Positions 15,131 through 22,090 of a stretch of 27,521 nt of DNA are shown here, in pieces (within the stretch, counting starts at the first letter, position 1; the number at the start of each line of letters is the position of its first letter). The position numbers and the translations under genes are program-made. The notes beneath the pieces were generated by a model. The model made no database searches and was not told where the DNA came from. It was given only the letters and a program-made list of their open reading frames with translations. The DNA comes from Bacteroidota bacterium (GTDB taxonomy: Bacteria; Bacteroidota; Bacteroidia; Chitinophagales; Chitinophagaceae): assembly GCA_947460795.1 (NCBI GenBank), contig CANHJA010000006.1, forward strand, positions 1 to 27,521. Reading direction: 5' to 3'.

Positions 15131-15559
15131 ATGTTTAAACAACTTTCACTGTTTGATAGTCCTGTTGTTGCTAATGAAGCAATCAACGATTCATACACTG
15201 AAAATAAACCAATTAAAAATGTAGACACTTCAAAATTAGCTAAACTCTACTACTCTATAAGTGAAGTAGCTGAAATGTTTAGTGTCAATGCATCATTGCT
15301 TCGATATTGGGAAAAGGAGTTCCCAAACTTATTTACTCAACTTAAAAAAAATAAAAAAGGCGATCGTTTTTATACCAAAAAGGATGTAGATACTTTAAAA
15401 ACGTTGTTTCATTTAATCAAAGAAAAAAAGATGACTTTAGATGGCGCAAGGGATTATTTGAAAAATAACAAACGAAAAGTAAAGGACAACAGAAGTTTAT
15501 TAGAAAATTTACAAAATATTCGAACGTTTTTAGTAGATTTGAAAAACAATATTCAATAG
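15131..15559 (+). CDS. MerR-family transcriptional regulator, 142 aa
   Basis: DNA-binding regulator with an N-terminal extension of ~38 residues and then a MerR winged helix-turn-helix: YYSISEVAEMFSVNASLLRY (residues ~40-59), WEKEFPNLF, and the wing RFYTKKDVDTLKTLFHLIKEKKMTLDGARDYL. The C-terminal part is a short helix for dimerisation, with no cysteines for metal sensing and no ligand domain. This short form next to an envelope gene is common in Bacteroidota. It is 9 nt upstream of the thioredoxin-fold gene and probably co-transcribed. Ligand and targets unknown. Confidence 0.9.
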   Translation: MFKQLSLFDSPVVANEAINDSYTENKPIKNVDTSKLAKLYYSISEVAEMFSVNASLLRYWEKEFPNLFTQLKKNKKGDRFYTKKDVDTLKTLFHLIKEKKMTLDGARDYLKNNKRKVKDNRSLLENLQNIRTFLVDLKNNIQ

Positions 15560-15568
15560 ATAATATTC

Positions 15569-16114
15569 ATGAAACATATTTTAATAATCGCATTTTTATT
15601 TATCTCTTTTCAAACGATAGCGCAAGATTTTGTGAGAGAAAAAGACCGAAAAACTGGCAAGGTTTTATTAAGAGGGCAAATGAAATTTGATGATTTGCAA
15701 GACGAAGCGGCTTACAATTGGTTTGGTGCAGGTGTTACTAAATACGAACCTAAAGAAGAGGCTATTGAAAATTTAAAAAAATACCACAAACCCTATAAAT
15801 TTATTGTTTTTCTGGGCACTTGGTGTGAAGATTCTCAAGTAATCATACCGCAATTATACAAAGTGCTAACCCTTGCTGGGATTGATTTACATTCAGTTGA
15901 AATGTATGGTGTAAATAGAGATAAAGAAGCCTTGAATGCTGAAAGTAAATTATATAACATTACGCGGGTTCCAACCATTATTGTAATGCACCAATATAGA
16001 GAAGTTGGTAGAATAACAGAATCTGTTGCCTCTACAATTGAGGAAGACATATTGTCAATTATTGCCCCTGATTATCAAAAATTAGAACAAAAGAGATTGA
16101 ATCGATTTAAATAA
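15569..16114 (+). CDS. Exported thioredoxin-fold protein with CEDS active site
   Basis: Periplasmic thioredoxin-like protein. Signal peptide MKHILIIAFLFISFQTIAQ; thioredoxin-fold core KFIVFLGTWCEDSQVIIPQL (~78-97) and the cis-Pro loop VPTIIVMHQYREVGRI (~133-148). The active site is C86-E-D-S89: the N-terminal (nucleophilic) Cys is kept but the resolving Cys is Ser, so a classical dithiol oxidoreductase cycle is not possible without another partner cysteine. WCxDS-type proteins are common in Bacteroidota. Its 3' end overlaps the convergent rnpA by 8 bp. Second gene of a unit with the MerR regulator. Confidence 0.88.
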   Translation: MKHILIIAFLFISFQTIAQDFVREKDRKTGKVLLRGQMKFDDLQDEAAYNWFGAGVTKYEPKEEAIENLKKYHKPYKFIVFLGTWCEDSQVIIPQLYKVLTLAGIDLHSVEMYGVNRDKEALNAESKLYNITRVPTIIVMHQYREVGRITESVASTIEEDILSIIAPDYQKLEQKRLNRFK

Positions 16115-16499
16115 TTTTCTCTATTAAAATTTCTAATACCTTTTTCATTTTTTCATTCATTTCTTGGTATGGCAATTCTTCATTTGCATTGTAGGTGATT
16201 AGTAAATGCATGCTTTTATTTTTATCGATTAATTGTTGCTTAAGTCCTACTTTATTTAGCCGATAACTTTCTTTCAATCTTCTACGGATCGTATTTCGTT
16301 TATTGGCTCGTTTAAATTTTCGCTTTGGAACAGAAGCAACCAATTTCAATGCTTCATCTGGATGAATTAATTCATCAAATAAAATATATTTGGCACTATA
16401 CGGAAAAACAAAAAACGCTTTCCCTTGAAGGAAAAGCGTATCAATATTTTTTTTGCTCTTTAACCTCTCATTTTTAGAAAGTGAGAAAGGTTTTTTCAT
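16107..16499 (-). CDS. rnpA: Ribonuclease P protein component
   Basis: Protein subunit of RNase P, which removes 5' leaders from pre-tRNAs together with the RNA subunit. The N-terminus FSLSKNERLKSKKNIDTLF and the RNA-binding motif KRANKRNTIRRRLKESYR (~83-100, the RNR signature) are clear; length 130 is normal. It follows rpmH by 19 nt in the ancient rpmH-rnpA order. The stop overlaps the convergent thioredoxin-fold gene by 8 bp. Confidence 0.96.
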   Translation of the reverse strand: MKKPFSLSKNERLKSKKNIDTLFLQGKAFFVFPYSAKYILFDELIHPDEALKLVASVPKRKFKRANKRNTIRRRLKESYRLNKVGLKQQLIDKNKSMHLLITYNANEELPYQEMNEKMKKVLEILIEKII

Positions 16500-16518
16500 A
16501 ATTAAATGATATTTAATA

Positions 16519-16674
16519 CTATTTCAAACGACTTTCGTCAGAAACAGTTAATTTTTTACGACCTTTTCTACGACGAGCAGACAATACTCTTCTTCCTCCT
16601 GGAGTTTCCATACGGCTACGGAATCCATGAACTGATTTTCTACGACGACGATGGGGTTGGAATGTACGTTTCAT
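16519..16674 (-). CDS. rpmH: 50S ribosomal protein L34
   Basis: 51-residue basic ribosomal protein that I translated directly from the minus strand: it begins MKRTFQPHRRRRKSVHGFRS and ends RKKLTVSDESRLK. The start MKRTFQP, the HGFR motif and the RR(R)KGRKKL ending are diagnostic of L34. The ATG is at 16674 and the TAG at 16519. TACTTTTG on the minus strand at 16720-16713 gives a leader of about 35-38 nt, longer than its neighbours. rnpA follows. Confidence 0.96.
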   Translation of the reverse strand: MKRTFQPHRRRRKSVHGFRSRMETPGGRRVLSARRRKGRKKLTVSDESRLK

Positions 16675-16712
16675 ACTATATAAATTTAATACTTAATTTT
16701 TTTTAAGGACTG

Positions 16713-16720
16713 CAAAAGTA
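16713..16720 (-). promoter_or_regulatory. -7 element TACTTTTG of rpmH-rnpA
   Basis: Perfect TAnnTTTG, 38 nt upstream of the L34 ATG. Confidence 0.55.
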
Positions 16721-16745
16721 ATACTAAGTTTTTAAAAAAACAAAT

Positions 16746-17294
16746 TTACTCGTATTTATATGCTACATAAGTTATTTTTGACGCCTTATTCGCAGGCATT
16801 GAAATCAACTCTTTATATAATGTAATCGTTAAAACGCCACTATTTAAGCTACCTGTACCATAATACTTATAAATTGCTGCCGTCAGTGGGAATTGTATAT
16901 TTTGCTCCTTAATTGTGATTGCATTGCCTACGACACTTGCCGTTAATACTTCTACTAAAGAATCTCTAATAGAATATATTTTAACTCCAAACTTGTCATT
17001 CAATGCTTTTATACGTAAAGTATCGTCATTGTCGTTTGATGGAGGCGTATTGTTTATAAGTTCAACCCTTGCTGAACAAGCATAATAGGAATCAAATTTT
17101 TTATTGACCTTATACTGACAGCTGTCACCTTCATATCCTGCAGCACAAACACAATCTCCATCATTACAAGTTCCTCCATTATTACAAATTACATTGCGAG
17201 TTTTACATACATCTTGACTACATGAACTCATATAAAGAGATAATCCGAATGCCGCAAAAACAGAAATTATGGTAAGAAAAATTATTTTTTTCAT
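16746..17294 (-). CDS. EGF-domain lipoprotein, second of a tandem pair (182 aa)
   Basis: Start placed at ATG 17294 so that the protein begins with a lipoprotein signal, MKKIIFLTIISVFAAFGLSL, with lipobox cysteine C25 (MSSC). An EGF-like module follows: C30, C37, C43, C48, C50 and C59 in the spacing C-x6-C-x5-C-x4-C-x-C-x8-C with GYEG before the last Cys. The rest (~65-182) is a beta-rich domain with only one further Cys (YYACSARVEL) near its start. It begins 10 nt after the stop of its paralogue and is co-transcribed with it. Expected on the periplasmic or outer surface; function unknown. Confidence 0.85.
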   Translation of the reverse strand: MKKIIFLTIISVFAAFGLSLYMSSCSQDVCKTRNVICNNGGTCNDGDCVCAAGYEGDSCQYKVNKKFDSYYACSARVELINNTPPSNDNDDTLRIKALNDKFGVKIYSIRDSLVEVLTASVVGNAITIKEQNIQFPLTAAIYKYYGTGSLNSGVLTITLYKELISMPANKASKITYVAYKYE

Positions 17295-17304
17295 GAATAA
17301 ATGT

Positions 17305-17811
17305 TTAAGGTTGAGTAAATTTTGTAGCATTGTAAACACATGAATTTACTTGACCTGTGATTACATTTTTTTGTTCTATAAAAACAGTAATGTATTTCCC
17401 TTCAATTCTACCGTTTCCTGAAAACGTGTTGTCTCCTACAATTTGTGGCTCTATAATTATTTTTTCCAGATCAACTGTTGCTTTGATTGCCGTTCCTTGA
17501 TTAAAAATATCATAAATTACGATTGCATTGGGCTTTTCGCCTGGAGCAATGATATTTGTAATTAAATCGGGTACAAGTCCATTACAACGATAAGATCCAT
17601 CCCAAGTGCCTACAAACTTTTCATACATTTTATACTCACAATTTACGCCTTCATAACCTAAACCGCACTTACAACGACCATCTCTGCATACTCCATTGTT
17701 TTTGCAGATTAAATCTTTACATAAATCTTTTGTACATGCATTAAAAACAACGGCAAACGCCATTGAGAAAAATAATATGGATGTACTTAAAATAATCTTA
17801 AATCTTCTCAT
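17305..17811 (-). CDS. EGF-domain lipoprotein, first of a tandem pair (168 aa)
   Basis: Start placed at ATG 17811 (MRRFKIILSTSILFFSMAFA), giving a lipoprotein signal with lipobox C26 (FNAC); the longer reading from 17832 adds residues that spoil it. EGF-like module: C31, C36, C42, C47, C49, C58 in spacing C-x4-C-x5-C-x4-C-x-C-x8-C (GVCRDGRCKCGLGYEGVNC). The C-terminal ~105 residues form a beta-rich domain (GTWDGSYRCNG... at its start, suggesting a lipocalin-like or META-like barrel, low confidence). TAAGTTTG at 17837-17830 is the likely promoter. Same architecture as the next gene, so a local duplication. Function unknown. Confidence 0.85.
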   Translation of the reverse strand: MRRFKIILSTSILFFSMAFAVVFNACTKDLCKDLICKNNGVCRDGRCKCGLGYEGVNCEYKMYEKFVGTWDGSYRCNGLVPDLITNIIAPGEKPNAIVIYDIFNQGTAIKATVDLEKIIIEPQIVGDNTFSGNGRIEGKYITVFIEQKNVITGQVNSCVYNATKFTQP

Positions 17812-17829
17812 AGTTACAAGAATGAGTAA

Positions 17830-17837
17830 CAAACTTA
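17830..17837 (-). promoter_or_regulatory. -7 element TAAGTTTG of the EGF lipoprotein pair
   Basis: Perfect TAnnTTTG, 18 nt upstream of the ATG at 17811. Confidence 0.55.
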
Positions 17838-17890
17838 CTTAAAAAATGTTCATTAATGAAATTAATTGTTAATAATAATTTTTTTGTGGC

Positions 17891-18919
17891 TTAAATATGC
17901 TTCCAACCTTGTGCAGAAATGTCAATTTTTACATTGCTATTGGTCAAAAACTTACGCCCCTCGCTGCTGTTTGTCATGTGTCCGATGATATTCAACAATT
18001 CACAATCCTTTACTTTTTCAAATTCGGTAGGTGAAATGGTAAATAGCAATTCATAATCTTCGCCACCATTCAAAGCGGCTGTTGTAGATGCAATGCCAAA
18101 TTTTTGTGCATTCAACTTGGTTTCTTCGTGTATAGGTAATTTATCTTCATAAATAACACACCCTAATTCGCTTTGCTTACAAATATGTAAAATTTCAGAA
18201 CTTAAGCCATCGCTGATATCAATCATGGAAGTAGGCATTAAGTTATTTTCTTTCATCCAATGGACCATGTTTTTACCTGCTTCAGGTTTCATAAAGCGTT
18301 CCAAAACATATTTTTGGTTTTCTAAATCGGGTTGAACCCCTGGATTTTCTAAATAAATTTTCTTTTCTCGTTCCAATAAAAGCAATCCCATGTAGGAAGC
18401 TCCCAAATCTCCGGTTACACATATTAAGTCGCCCTCTTTTGCCCCGCTTCTGGTTACAAATTTATTTTCTTCTACTTCGCCAATGGCCGTAATGCTTATT
18501 ACCAATCCTTTTTGGGATGATGTGGTATCACCACCTATTAAATCTACCCCATAGCGTTCACAAGCTAAGTTTACCCCTTCATAAAATTCATCCAGTGCCT
18601 CTACACTGAAGCGGTTTGAGATAGCAATGCTCAAAGTAATTTGAGTTGGCTCGGCATTCATTGCATAAATATCGGAAAGGTTAACAATGACAGCTTTATA
18701 CCCCAAATGTTTCAGTGGCATATACATCAAATCAAAATGAACTCCTTCTACCAACATATCGGTACTAATGACCATTTGTTTGCCAAATGTATCAATCACA
18801 GCAGCATCATCGCCAATGCTTAATAGCGTACTGGCGTTCTTAGTTTCATTTTCACGTGTTAAATGGTCTATCAAACCAAATTCTCCTAATGATGCAATTT
18901 CTGTTCTTTTTTCTTCCAT
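17891..18919 (-). CDS. thiL: Thiamine-monophosphate kinase
   Basis: ATP-dependent kinase converting thiamine phosphate to thiamine diphosphate, in the cytoplasm. Start placed at ATG 18919 (MEEKRTEIASLGEFGLIDHL), the conserved beginning of the family; the frame is open 7 codons further upstream. Motifs: SIGDDAAVID (Mg/ATP-binding), STDMLVEGVHFDL, GGDTTSS, TGDLGASYMGLLLLER, MIDISDGLSSEI and NGGEDYELLFT. No thiamine (TPP) riboswitch is visible upstream, and no other thi gene is nearby. A TATATTTG -7 element lies 18 nt before the ATG. Confidence 0.95.
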   Translation of the reverse strand: MEEKRTEIASLGEFGLIDHLTRENETKNASTLLSIGDDAAVIDTFGKQMVISTDMLVEGVHFDLMYMPLKHLGYKAVIVNLSDIYAMNAEPTQITLSIAISNRFSVEALDEFYEGVNLACERYGVDLIGGDTTSSQKGLVISITAIGEVEENKFVTRSGAKEGDLICVTGDLGASYMGLLLLEREKKIYLENPGVQPDLENQKYVLERFMKPEAGKNMVHWMKENNLMPTSMIDISDGLSSEILHICKQSELGCVIYEDKLPIHEETKLNAQKFGIASTTAALNGGEDYELLFTISPTEFEKVKDCELLNIIGHMTNSSEGRKFLTNSNVKIDISAQGWKHI

Positions 18920-18937
18920 GAAAATATTTATTTCAAG

Positions 18938-18945
18938 CAAATATA
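18938..18945 (-). promoter_or_regulatory. -7 element TATATTTG of thiL
   Basis: Perfect TAnnTTTG on the minus strand, 18 nt upstream of ATG 18919; supports that start over the longer reading from 18940. Confidence 0.6.
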
Positions 18946-19070
18946 AATTTATTGTGTGGATGTGCCAATGATTTAATAAGCGATCCTTTATTTGTAAAAC
19001 AATATTTTAACTCGTTGCAATCAGTTTAGAAACTTTTTTTACTATTCATCGAAAATTAAATACTTAAAAC

Positions 19071-19078
19071 TACATTCG
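19071..19078 (+). promoter_or_regulatory. Variant -7 element TACATTCG, 4 nt from the ATG
   Basis: TAnnTTTG with one change (TTCG), followed by CATC and the ATG at 19083; spacing identical to the other leaderless-type starts. The same octamer is at 23406-23399 (-). Confidence 0.5.
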
Positions 19079-19082
19079 CATC

Positions 19083-19955
19083 ATGAAAGTTACTGGTTTT
19101 ACATTCATTAAAAATGCTATCAAATATGATTATCCTATTGTGGAAGCAATACAATCTATTTTACCATTGTGTGATGATTTTGTGGTAGCAGTTGGAAAAT
19201 CAGACGATGATACATTGGCACTTATACAAAGTATTTCACCAGATAAAATAAAAATAATAGAAACTGTTTGGGATGAAACAAAACGAGTAGGTGGGCAAGT
19301 TTTAGCGATAGAAACCGACAAAGCTTTTCAAGCCATAACGAGCGATTCCGATTGGGCATTTTACATACAAGGGGATGAAGTTATTCATGAAAAATATCAT
19401 GCTGTCATCAAAGAAAATATGTTGAAATACAAAGAGGAGCAAACCGTAGATGGCTTGTTATTTAAGTACCTACATTTTTATGGATCGTATGATTATGTAG
19501 TAGTTTCTTCCAATTTTTACAAACATGAAATTAGAGTCATTAAAAACAACAAAAAAATATACTCATATAGAGACGCACAAGGTTTTAGAAAAAATAATAA
19601 TGAGAAACTACAAGTAAAATTAATAGATGCATATGTCTATCATTATGGTTGGGTAAAAGAACCCAAAGCGATGCAAGAAAAGCAAAAAACATTTCAAAAA
19701 CTTTGGCATGATGATGAGTGGGTTGAACAAAATGTAGTTAAATCTGAAGAGTTTGATTATGAAAGCCATATTTCTGAGTTAGCTAAATTTAAGGATACAC
19801 ACCCCTTAGTTATGCTTCCTAGAATAGAAAAGAAATCCTGGAAATTTGAACATGACATTTCATTTAACAAACGAAAATTTAAAGATTATTGCAAAGCTTT
19901 TTTACTAAAGGGCTTTGGGATTGATTTAAATTATAAAAATTATAAAAAAATATAA
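19083..19955 (+). CDS. Glycosyltransferase family 2-like protein, 290 aa
   Basis: GT-A-fold glycosyltransferase-like protein. The N-terminus GFTFIKNAIKYDYPIVEAIQ and DDFVVAVGKSDDDT match the nucleotide-sugar half of GT2 proteins that begin with (F/I)xxNE/A; WAFYIQGDEVIHE (~91-103) occupies the place of the DxD motif, here QGDEV, where Asp98-Glu99 may serve. The C-terminal ~100 residues are charged (EKQKTFQKLW, KFEHDISFNKRKF). No membrane segment. Not in a polysaccharide cluster; acceptor and sugar unknown. Preceded by a variant -7 element 4 nt from the start. Confidence 0.75.
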   Translation: MKVTGFTFIKNAIKYDYPIVEAIQSILPLCDDFVVAVGKSDDDTLALIQSISPDKIKIIETVWDETKRVGGQVLAIETDKAFQAITSDSDWAFYIQGDEVIHEKYHAVIKENMLKYKEEQTVDGLLFKYLHFYGSYDYVVVSSNFYKHEIRVIKNNKKIYSYRDAQGFRKNNNEKLQVKLIDAYVYHYGWVKEPKAMQEKQKTFQKLWHDDEWVEQNVVKSEEFDYESHISELAKFKDTHPLVMLPRIEKKSWKFEHDISFNKRKFKDYCKAFLLKGFGIDLNYKNYKKI

Positions 19956-20060
19956 TATAATGAGCCGCGTGTTTTGTTGCTAGCAATGGAAGGTTGGGTT
20001 ATAAGATGGAAGTTCTATTTTTCTATATCTATCCTGCATAAAGCTTTTCGAATCGCTTTT

Positions 20061-20095
20061 CAAGATTAAAGATTCATCATTAAAATTTAACCATT
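20061..20095. repeat. Degenerate 7-bp periodic stretch before the beta-lactamase-like gene
   Basis: Five 7-bp units (CAAGATT, AAAGATT, CATCATT, then two weaker) leading in phase into the -7 element, with the 17-nt block TTAACCATTATTTTTGC (20087-20103) identical to that before def. Weak periodicity; could be chance in AT-rich DNA apart from the identical block. Confidence 0.35.
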
Positions 20096-20102
20096 ATTTT
20101 TG
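20095..20102 (+). promoter_or_regulatory. -7 element TATTTTTG, 4 nt from the ATG
   Basis: Perfect TAnnTTTG, then CGCT and the ATG at 20107; same arrangement as def. Confidence 0.7.
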
Positions 20103-20106
20103 CGCT

Positions 20107-20949
20107 ATGAAAAACAATTTCTTTTTATTCATTATCGCAACACTTTTATTTTCTTCTTGTGGAAGAGAAAACATTTTAACACAAAATCAATGGGGCGATA
20201 TTTATAAAAAACATGGAATTGACTCAGCATGTTTTGAAATGATAGACAACACACATGATCAAGCTTTTATTTATAATTTAGAACGATGCAGTAGAAGAAT
20301 GTCTCCAGCATCCACATTTAAAGTATTTTTATCTTTAGCAGCTTTGGAATCTAACGTGGCTTTAGACGAAAACATGATGATCCCTTGGAACAAAATACCT
20401 ACAGGAAAACCAGAGTGGGACAAAGACATGACCATGCGCGAAGCATTAAAAGTGAGTAGCGAGCCCTATTTTAAAGAATTAGCAAAAAAAATGGGCGCTG
20501 TAGAAATGCAAAAATGGCTGGATACCATTCGTTATGGTAATAAAAGAATAGGGCAAGATATTGAGAGTTGTTGGGTAAACGACACCTTGTTAATTACTCC
20601 TGATGAGCAAGTTGGGTTTATGAAAAAATTATATTTCGACAAACTTCCTATGTCGCAACGAAGCCAGCGTATTGTGCGTAACATGCTTTTAGAAGAACAA
20701 ACTGCAGAACATAAACTGTATTTTAAAACCGGCACGAAATTAAATGGCAATCAATCATTGGTTTGGTTGGTAGGTTTTATAGAACGTAAAGAAACTCAAA
20801 AAGGAGTGGTTACCAAAAAAGAGGAAACCAACAGCAGACCATACTTTTTTGCGATGAATTATGAAACAACATCTGATTCTCTTGCTTCAAGAGAAAAACG
20901 AATAGAAATTTTAAAGGATATTTTAAAGGAAAGACAGATTTTGAAATAG
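20107..20949 (+). CDS. Class D beta-lactamase-like lipoprotein (altered Ser-X-Val motif)
   Basis: Penicillin-recognising serine hydrolase of the class D (OXA)/BlaR-sensor group, exported as a lipoprotein (MKNNFFLFIIATLLFSSCGR, lipobox C18). Motifs: S69-T-F-K72 in RMSPASTFKVFLSLAALES, Y143-G-N145 in IRYGNKRIG, W156 in SCWVN (the Trp that supports the carboxylated Lys in OXA enzymes) and K207-T-G209 in YFKTGTK. The second motif, Ser-X-Val in OXA enzymes (MxxSxV), is S117-S-E119 here, in ALKVSSEPYFKELAKKMG. Length 280 is usual. It could be a true beta-lactamase of altered spectrum, or a penicillin-binding protein of other function. No regulator or mobile element is adjacent, and base use resembles the neighbours, so it looks chromosomal and native. 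Confidence 0.85.
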   Translation: MKNNFFLFIIATLLFSSCGRENILTQNQWGDIYKKHGIDSACFEMIDNTHDQAFIYNLERCSRRMSPASTFKVFLSLAALESNVALDENMMIPWNKIPTGKPEWDKDMTMREALKVSSEPYFKELAKKMGAVEMQKWLDTIRYGNKRIGQDIESCWVNDTLLITPDEQVGFMKKLYFDKLPMSQRSQRIVRNMLLEEQTAEHKLYFKTGTKLNGNQSLVWLVGFIERKETQKGVVTKKEETNSRPYFFAMNYETTSDSLASREKRIEILKDILKERQILK

Positions 20950-21028
20950 GCTCAAATAAGATATTCTTGTAATTATCTTACATAGCTAAAATAGATACCG
21001 AAATCCATCAAACAGAAAAAACATTTAT

Positions 21029-21036
21029 TACATTTG
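21029..21036 (+). promoter_or_regulatory. -7 element TACATTTG of paaA
   Basis: Perfect TAnnTTTG, 20 nt upstream of the ATG at 21057; indicates paaA has its own promoter. Confidence 0.6.
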
Positions 21037-21056
21037 TACGATAAAAATTATTTTTT

Positions 21057-21992
21057 ATGACGCAAGAACAATTAGAACAAAATTTTCAGCAAAGAGTAGA
21101 TGCAGAAATCAAAATTGAAGCTCGTGACTGGATGCCTGATGAATACCGAAAAACGTTGATTCGACAAATTTCTCAACATGCACACAGTGAAATTATTGGC
21201 ATGTTACCTGAAGGAAATTGGATTACTCGTGCTCCTAATTTGCGTCGTAAATTAATTTTATTAGCCAAAGTTCAGGATGAGGCTGGTCATGGTTTATACC
21301 TTTATTCTGCAGCCGAAACATTAGGAATTTCAAGAGCAGAATTAAACGAACAGTTAAACTCTGGAAAAGCAAAATATTCGAGCATTTTTAATTATCCTAC
21401 GCTTACTTGGGCCGACATTGGCGCAGTGGGTTGGTTAGTTGATGGTGCAGCAATCATGAATCAAGTAATGTTATGTAGAACTTCTTATGGGCCCTATGCA
21501 AGAGCAATGGTAAAAATATGTAAGGAAGAAAGTTTTCATCAGCGTCAAGGGTATGAATCTTTATTGGCATTAAGTAAAGGCACTCCAGAACAAAAAGCTA
21601 TGTTACAAGATGCAGTTGATCGTTGGTGGTGGCCTTCTATTATGATGTTTGGCCCATCTGATTCTGAAAGCACAAATTCTGAAAAAAGTATGCTTTGGAA
21701 AATTAAACGCCAATCGAATGATGAATTGCGCCAACGATTTGTAGATGCTACTGTTGACCAAGCTAGAATTTTGGGAGTTACTCTTCCTGATCCTGATTTA
21801 AAATGGAATGAAGCACGTGGCCATTATGATTATGGAACCATACAATGGGATGAATTTTGGAATGTTGTAAAAGGCAACGGACCCTGTAACAAACAACGTC
21901 TTCGTGCACGTGTAAAAGCTTATGAAAATGGTGCTTGGGTTAGAGATGCTGCTACAGCAAATGCAGAAAAAAGAAAACGCAAAGTTGCTTAA
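21057..21992 (+). CDS. paaA: Phenylacetyl-CoA epoxidase catalytic subunit PaaA homologue (orphan)
   Basis: Bacterial multicomponent monooxygenase subunit that with PaaBCE epoxidises the ring of phenylacetyl-CoA. The ferritin-like diiron ligands are visible: E45 in HAHSEIIGMLPEG, E75-x-x-H78 in AKVQDEAGHGLYLY, and E158-x-x-H161 in CKEESFHQRQGYESL. 311 residues compares with ~309 in E. coli PaaA, and conservation is high throughout (RWWWPSIMMFGP, LPDPDLKW). Odd: paaB-E do not flank it. It has its own promoter and a strong terminator 7 nt after its stop, so it is monocistronic. Either the partners are elsewhere in the genome or the protein works without them. The lysine/arginine-rich tail (ANAEKRKRKVA) is unremarkable. 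Confidence 0.93.
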   Translation: MTQEQLEQNFQQRVDAEIKIEARDWMPDEYRKTLIRQISQHAHSEIIGMLPEGNWITRAPNLRRKLILLAKVQDEAGHGLYLYSAAETLGISRAELNEQLNSGKAKYSSIFNYPTLTWADIGAVGWLVDGAAIMNQVMLCRTSYGPYARAMVKICKEESFHQRQGYESLLALSKGTPEQKAMLQDAVDRWWWPSIMMFGPSDSESTNSEKSMLWKIKRQSNDELRQRFVDATVDQARILGVTLPDPDLKWNEARGHYDYGTIQWDEFWNVVKGNGPCNKQRLRARVKAYENGAWVRDAATANAEKRKRKVA

Positions 21993-21998
21993 TAATAC

Positions 21999-22026
21999 AA
22001 AAACCGATTCAATTGAATCGGTTTTT
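21999..22026 (+). terminator. Terminator of paaA, 14-bp perfect arms
   Basis: AAAAACCGATTCAA followed by its exact reverse complement with no spacer, then a T run to 22029. Starts 7 nt after the paaA stop. The A run on the other side would also let it work for minus-strand transcripts. Confidence 0.9.
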
Positions 22027-22036
22027 TTTATAATAA

Positions 22037-22072
22037 AAAAGAGCAAATAAGTGTATCCTCATTTGCTCTTTT
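22037..22072 (-). terminator. Terminator of pepP, 12-bp perfect arms
   Basis: Arms AAAAGAGCAAAT (22037-22048) and ATTTGCTCTTTT (22061-22072) are exact reverse complements with a 12-nt loop. On the minus strand the stem is followed by a T run. It lies 19 nt past the aminopeptidase stop. Confidence 0.85.
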
Positions 22073-22090
22073 GATAAGTAGATTTTAAAT

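Noticed and set aside
16506..16706. Plus-strand 66-codon frame
   Set aside because: It is antisense to rpmH, whose 51-residue L34 translation is unmistakable.
17891..19082. TPP riboswitch near thiL
   Set aside because: I looked for the conserved CUGAGA and ACCUG segments in the short gap upstream of thiL and did not find them.
20957..20982. Terminator after the beta-lactamase-like gene (TAAGATA and TATCTTA arms)
   Set aside because: It has only 7-bp AT-rich arms and no T run, which is not distinguishable from chance.
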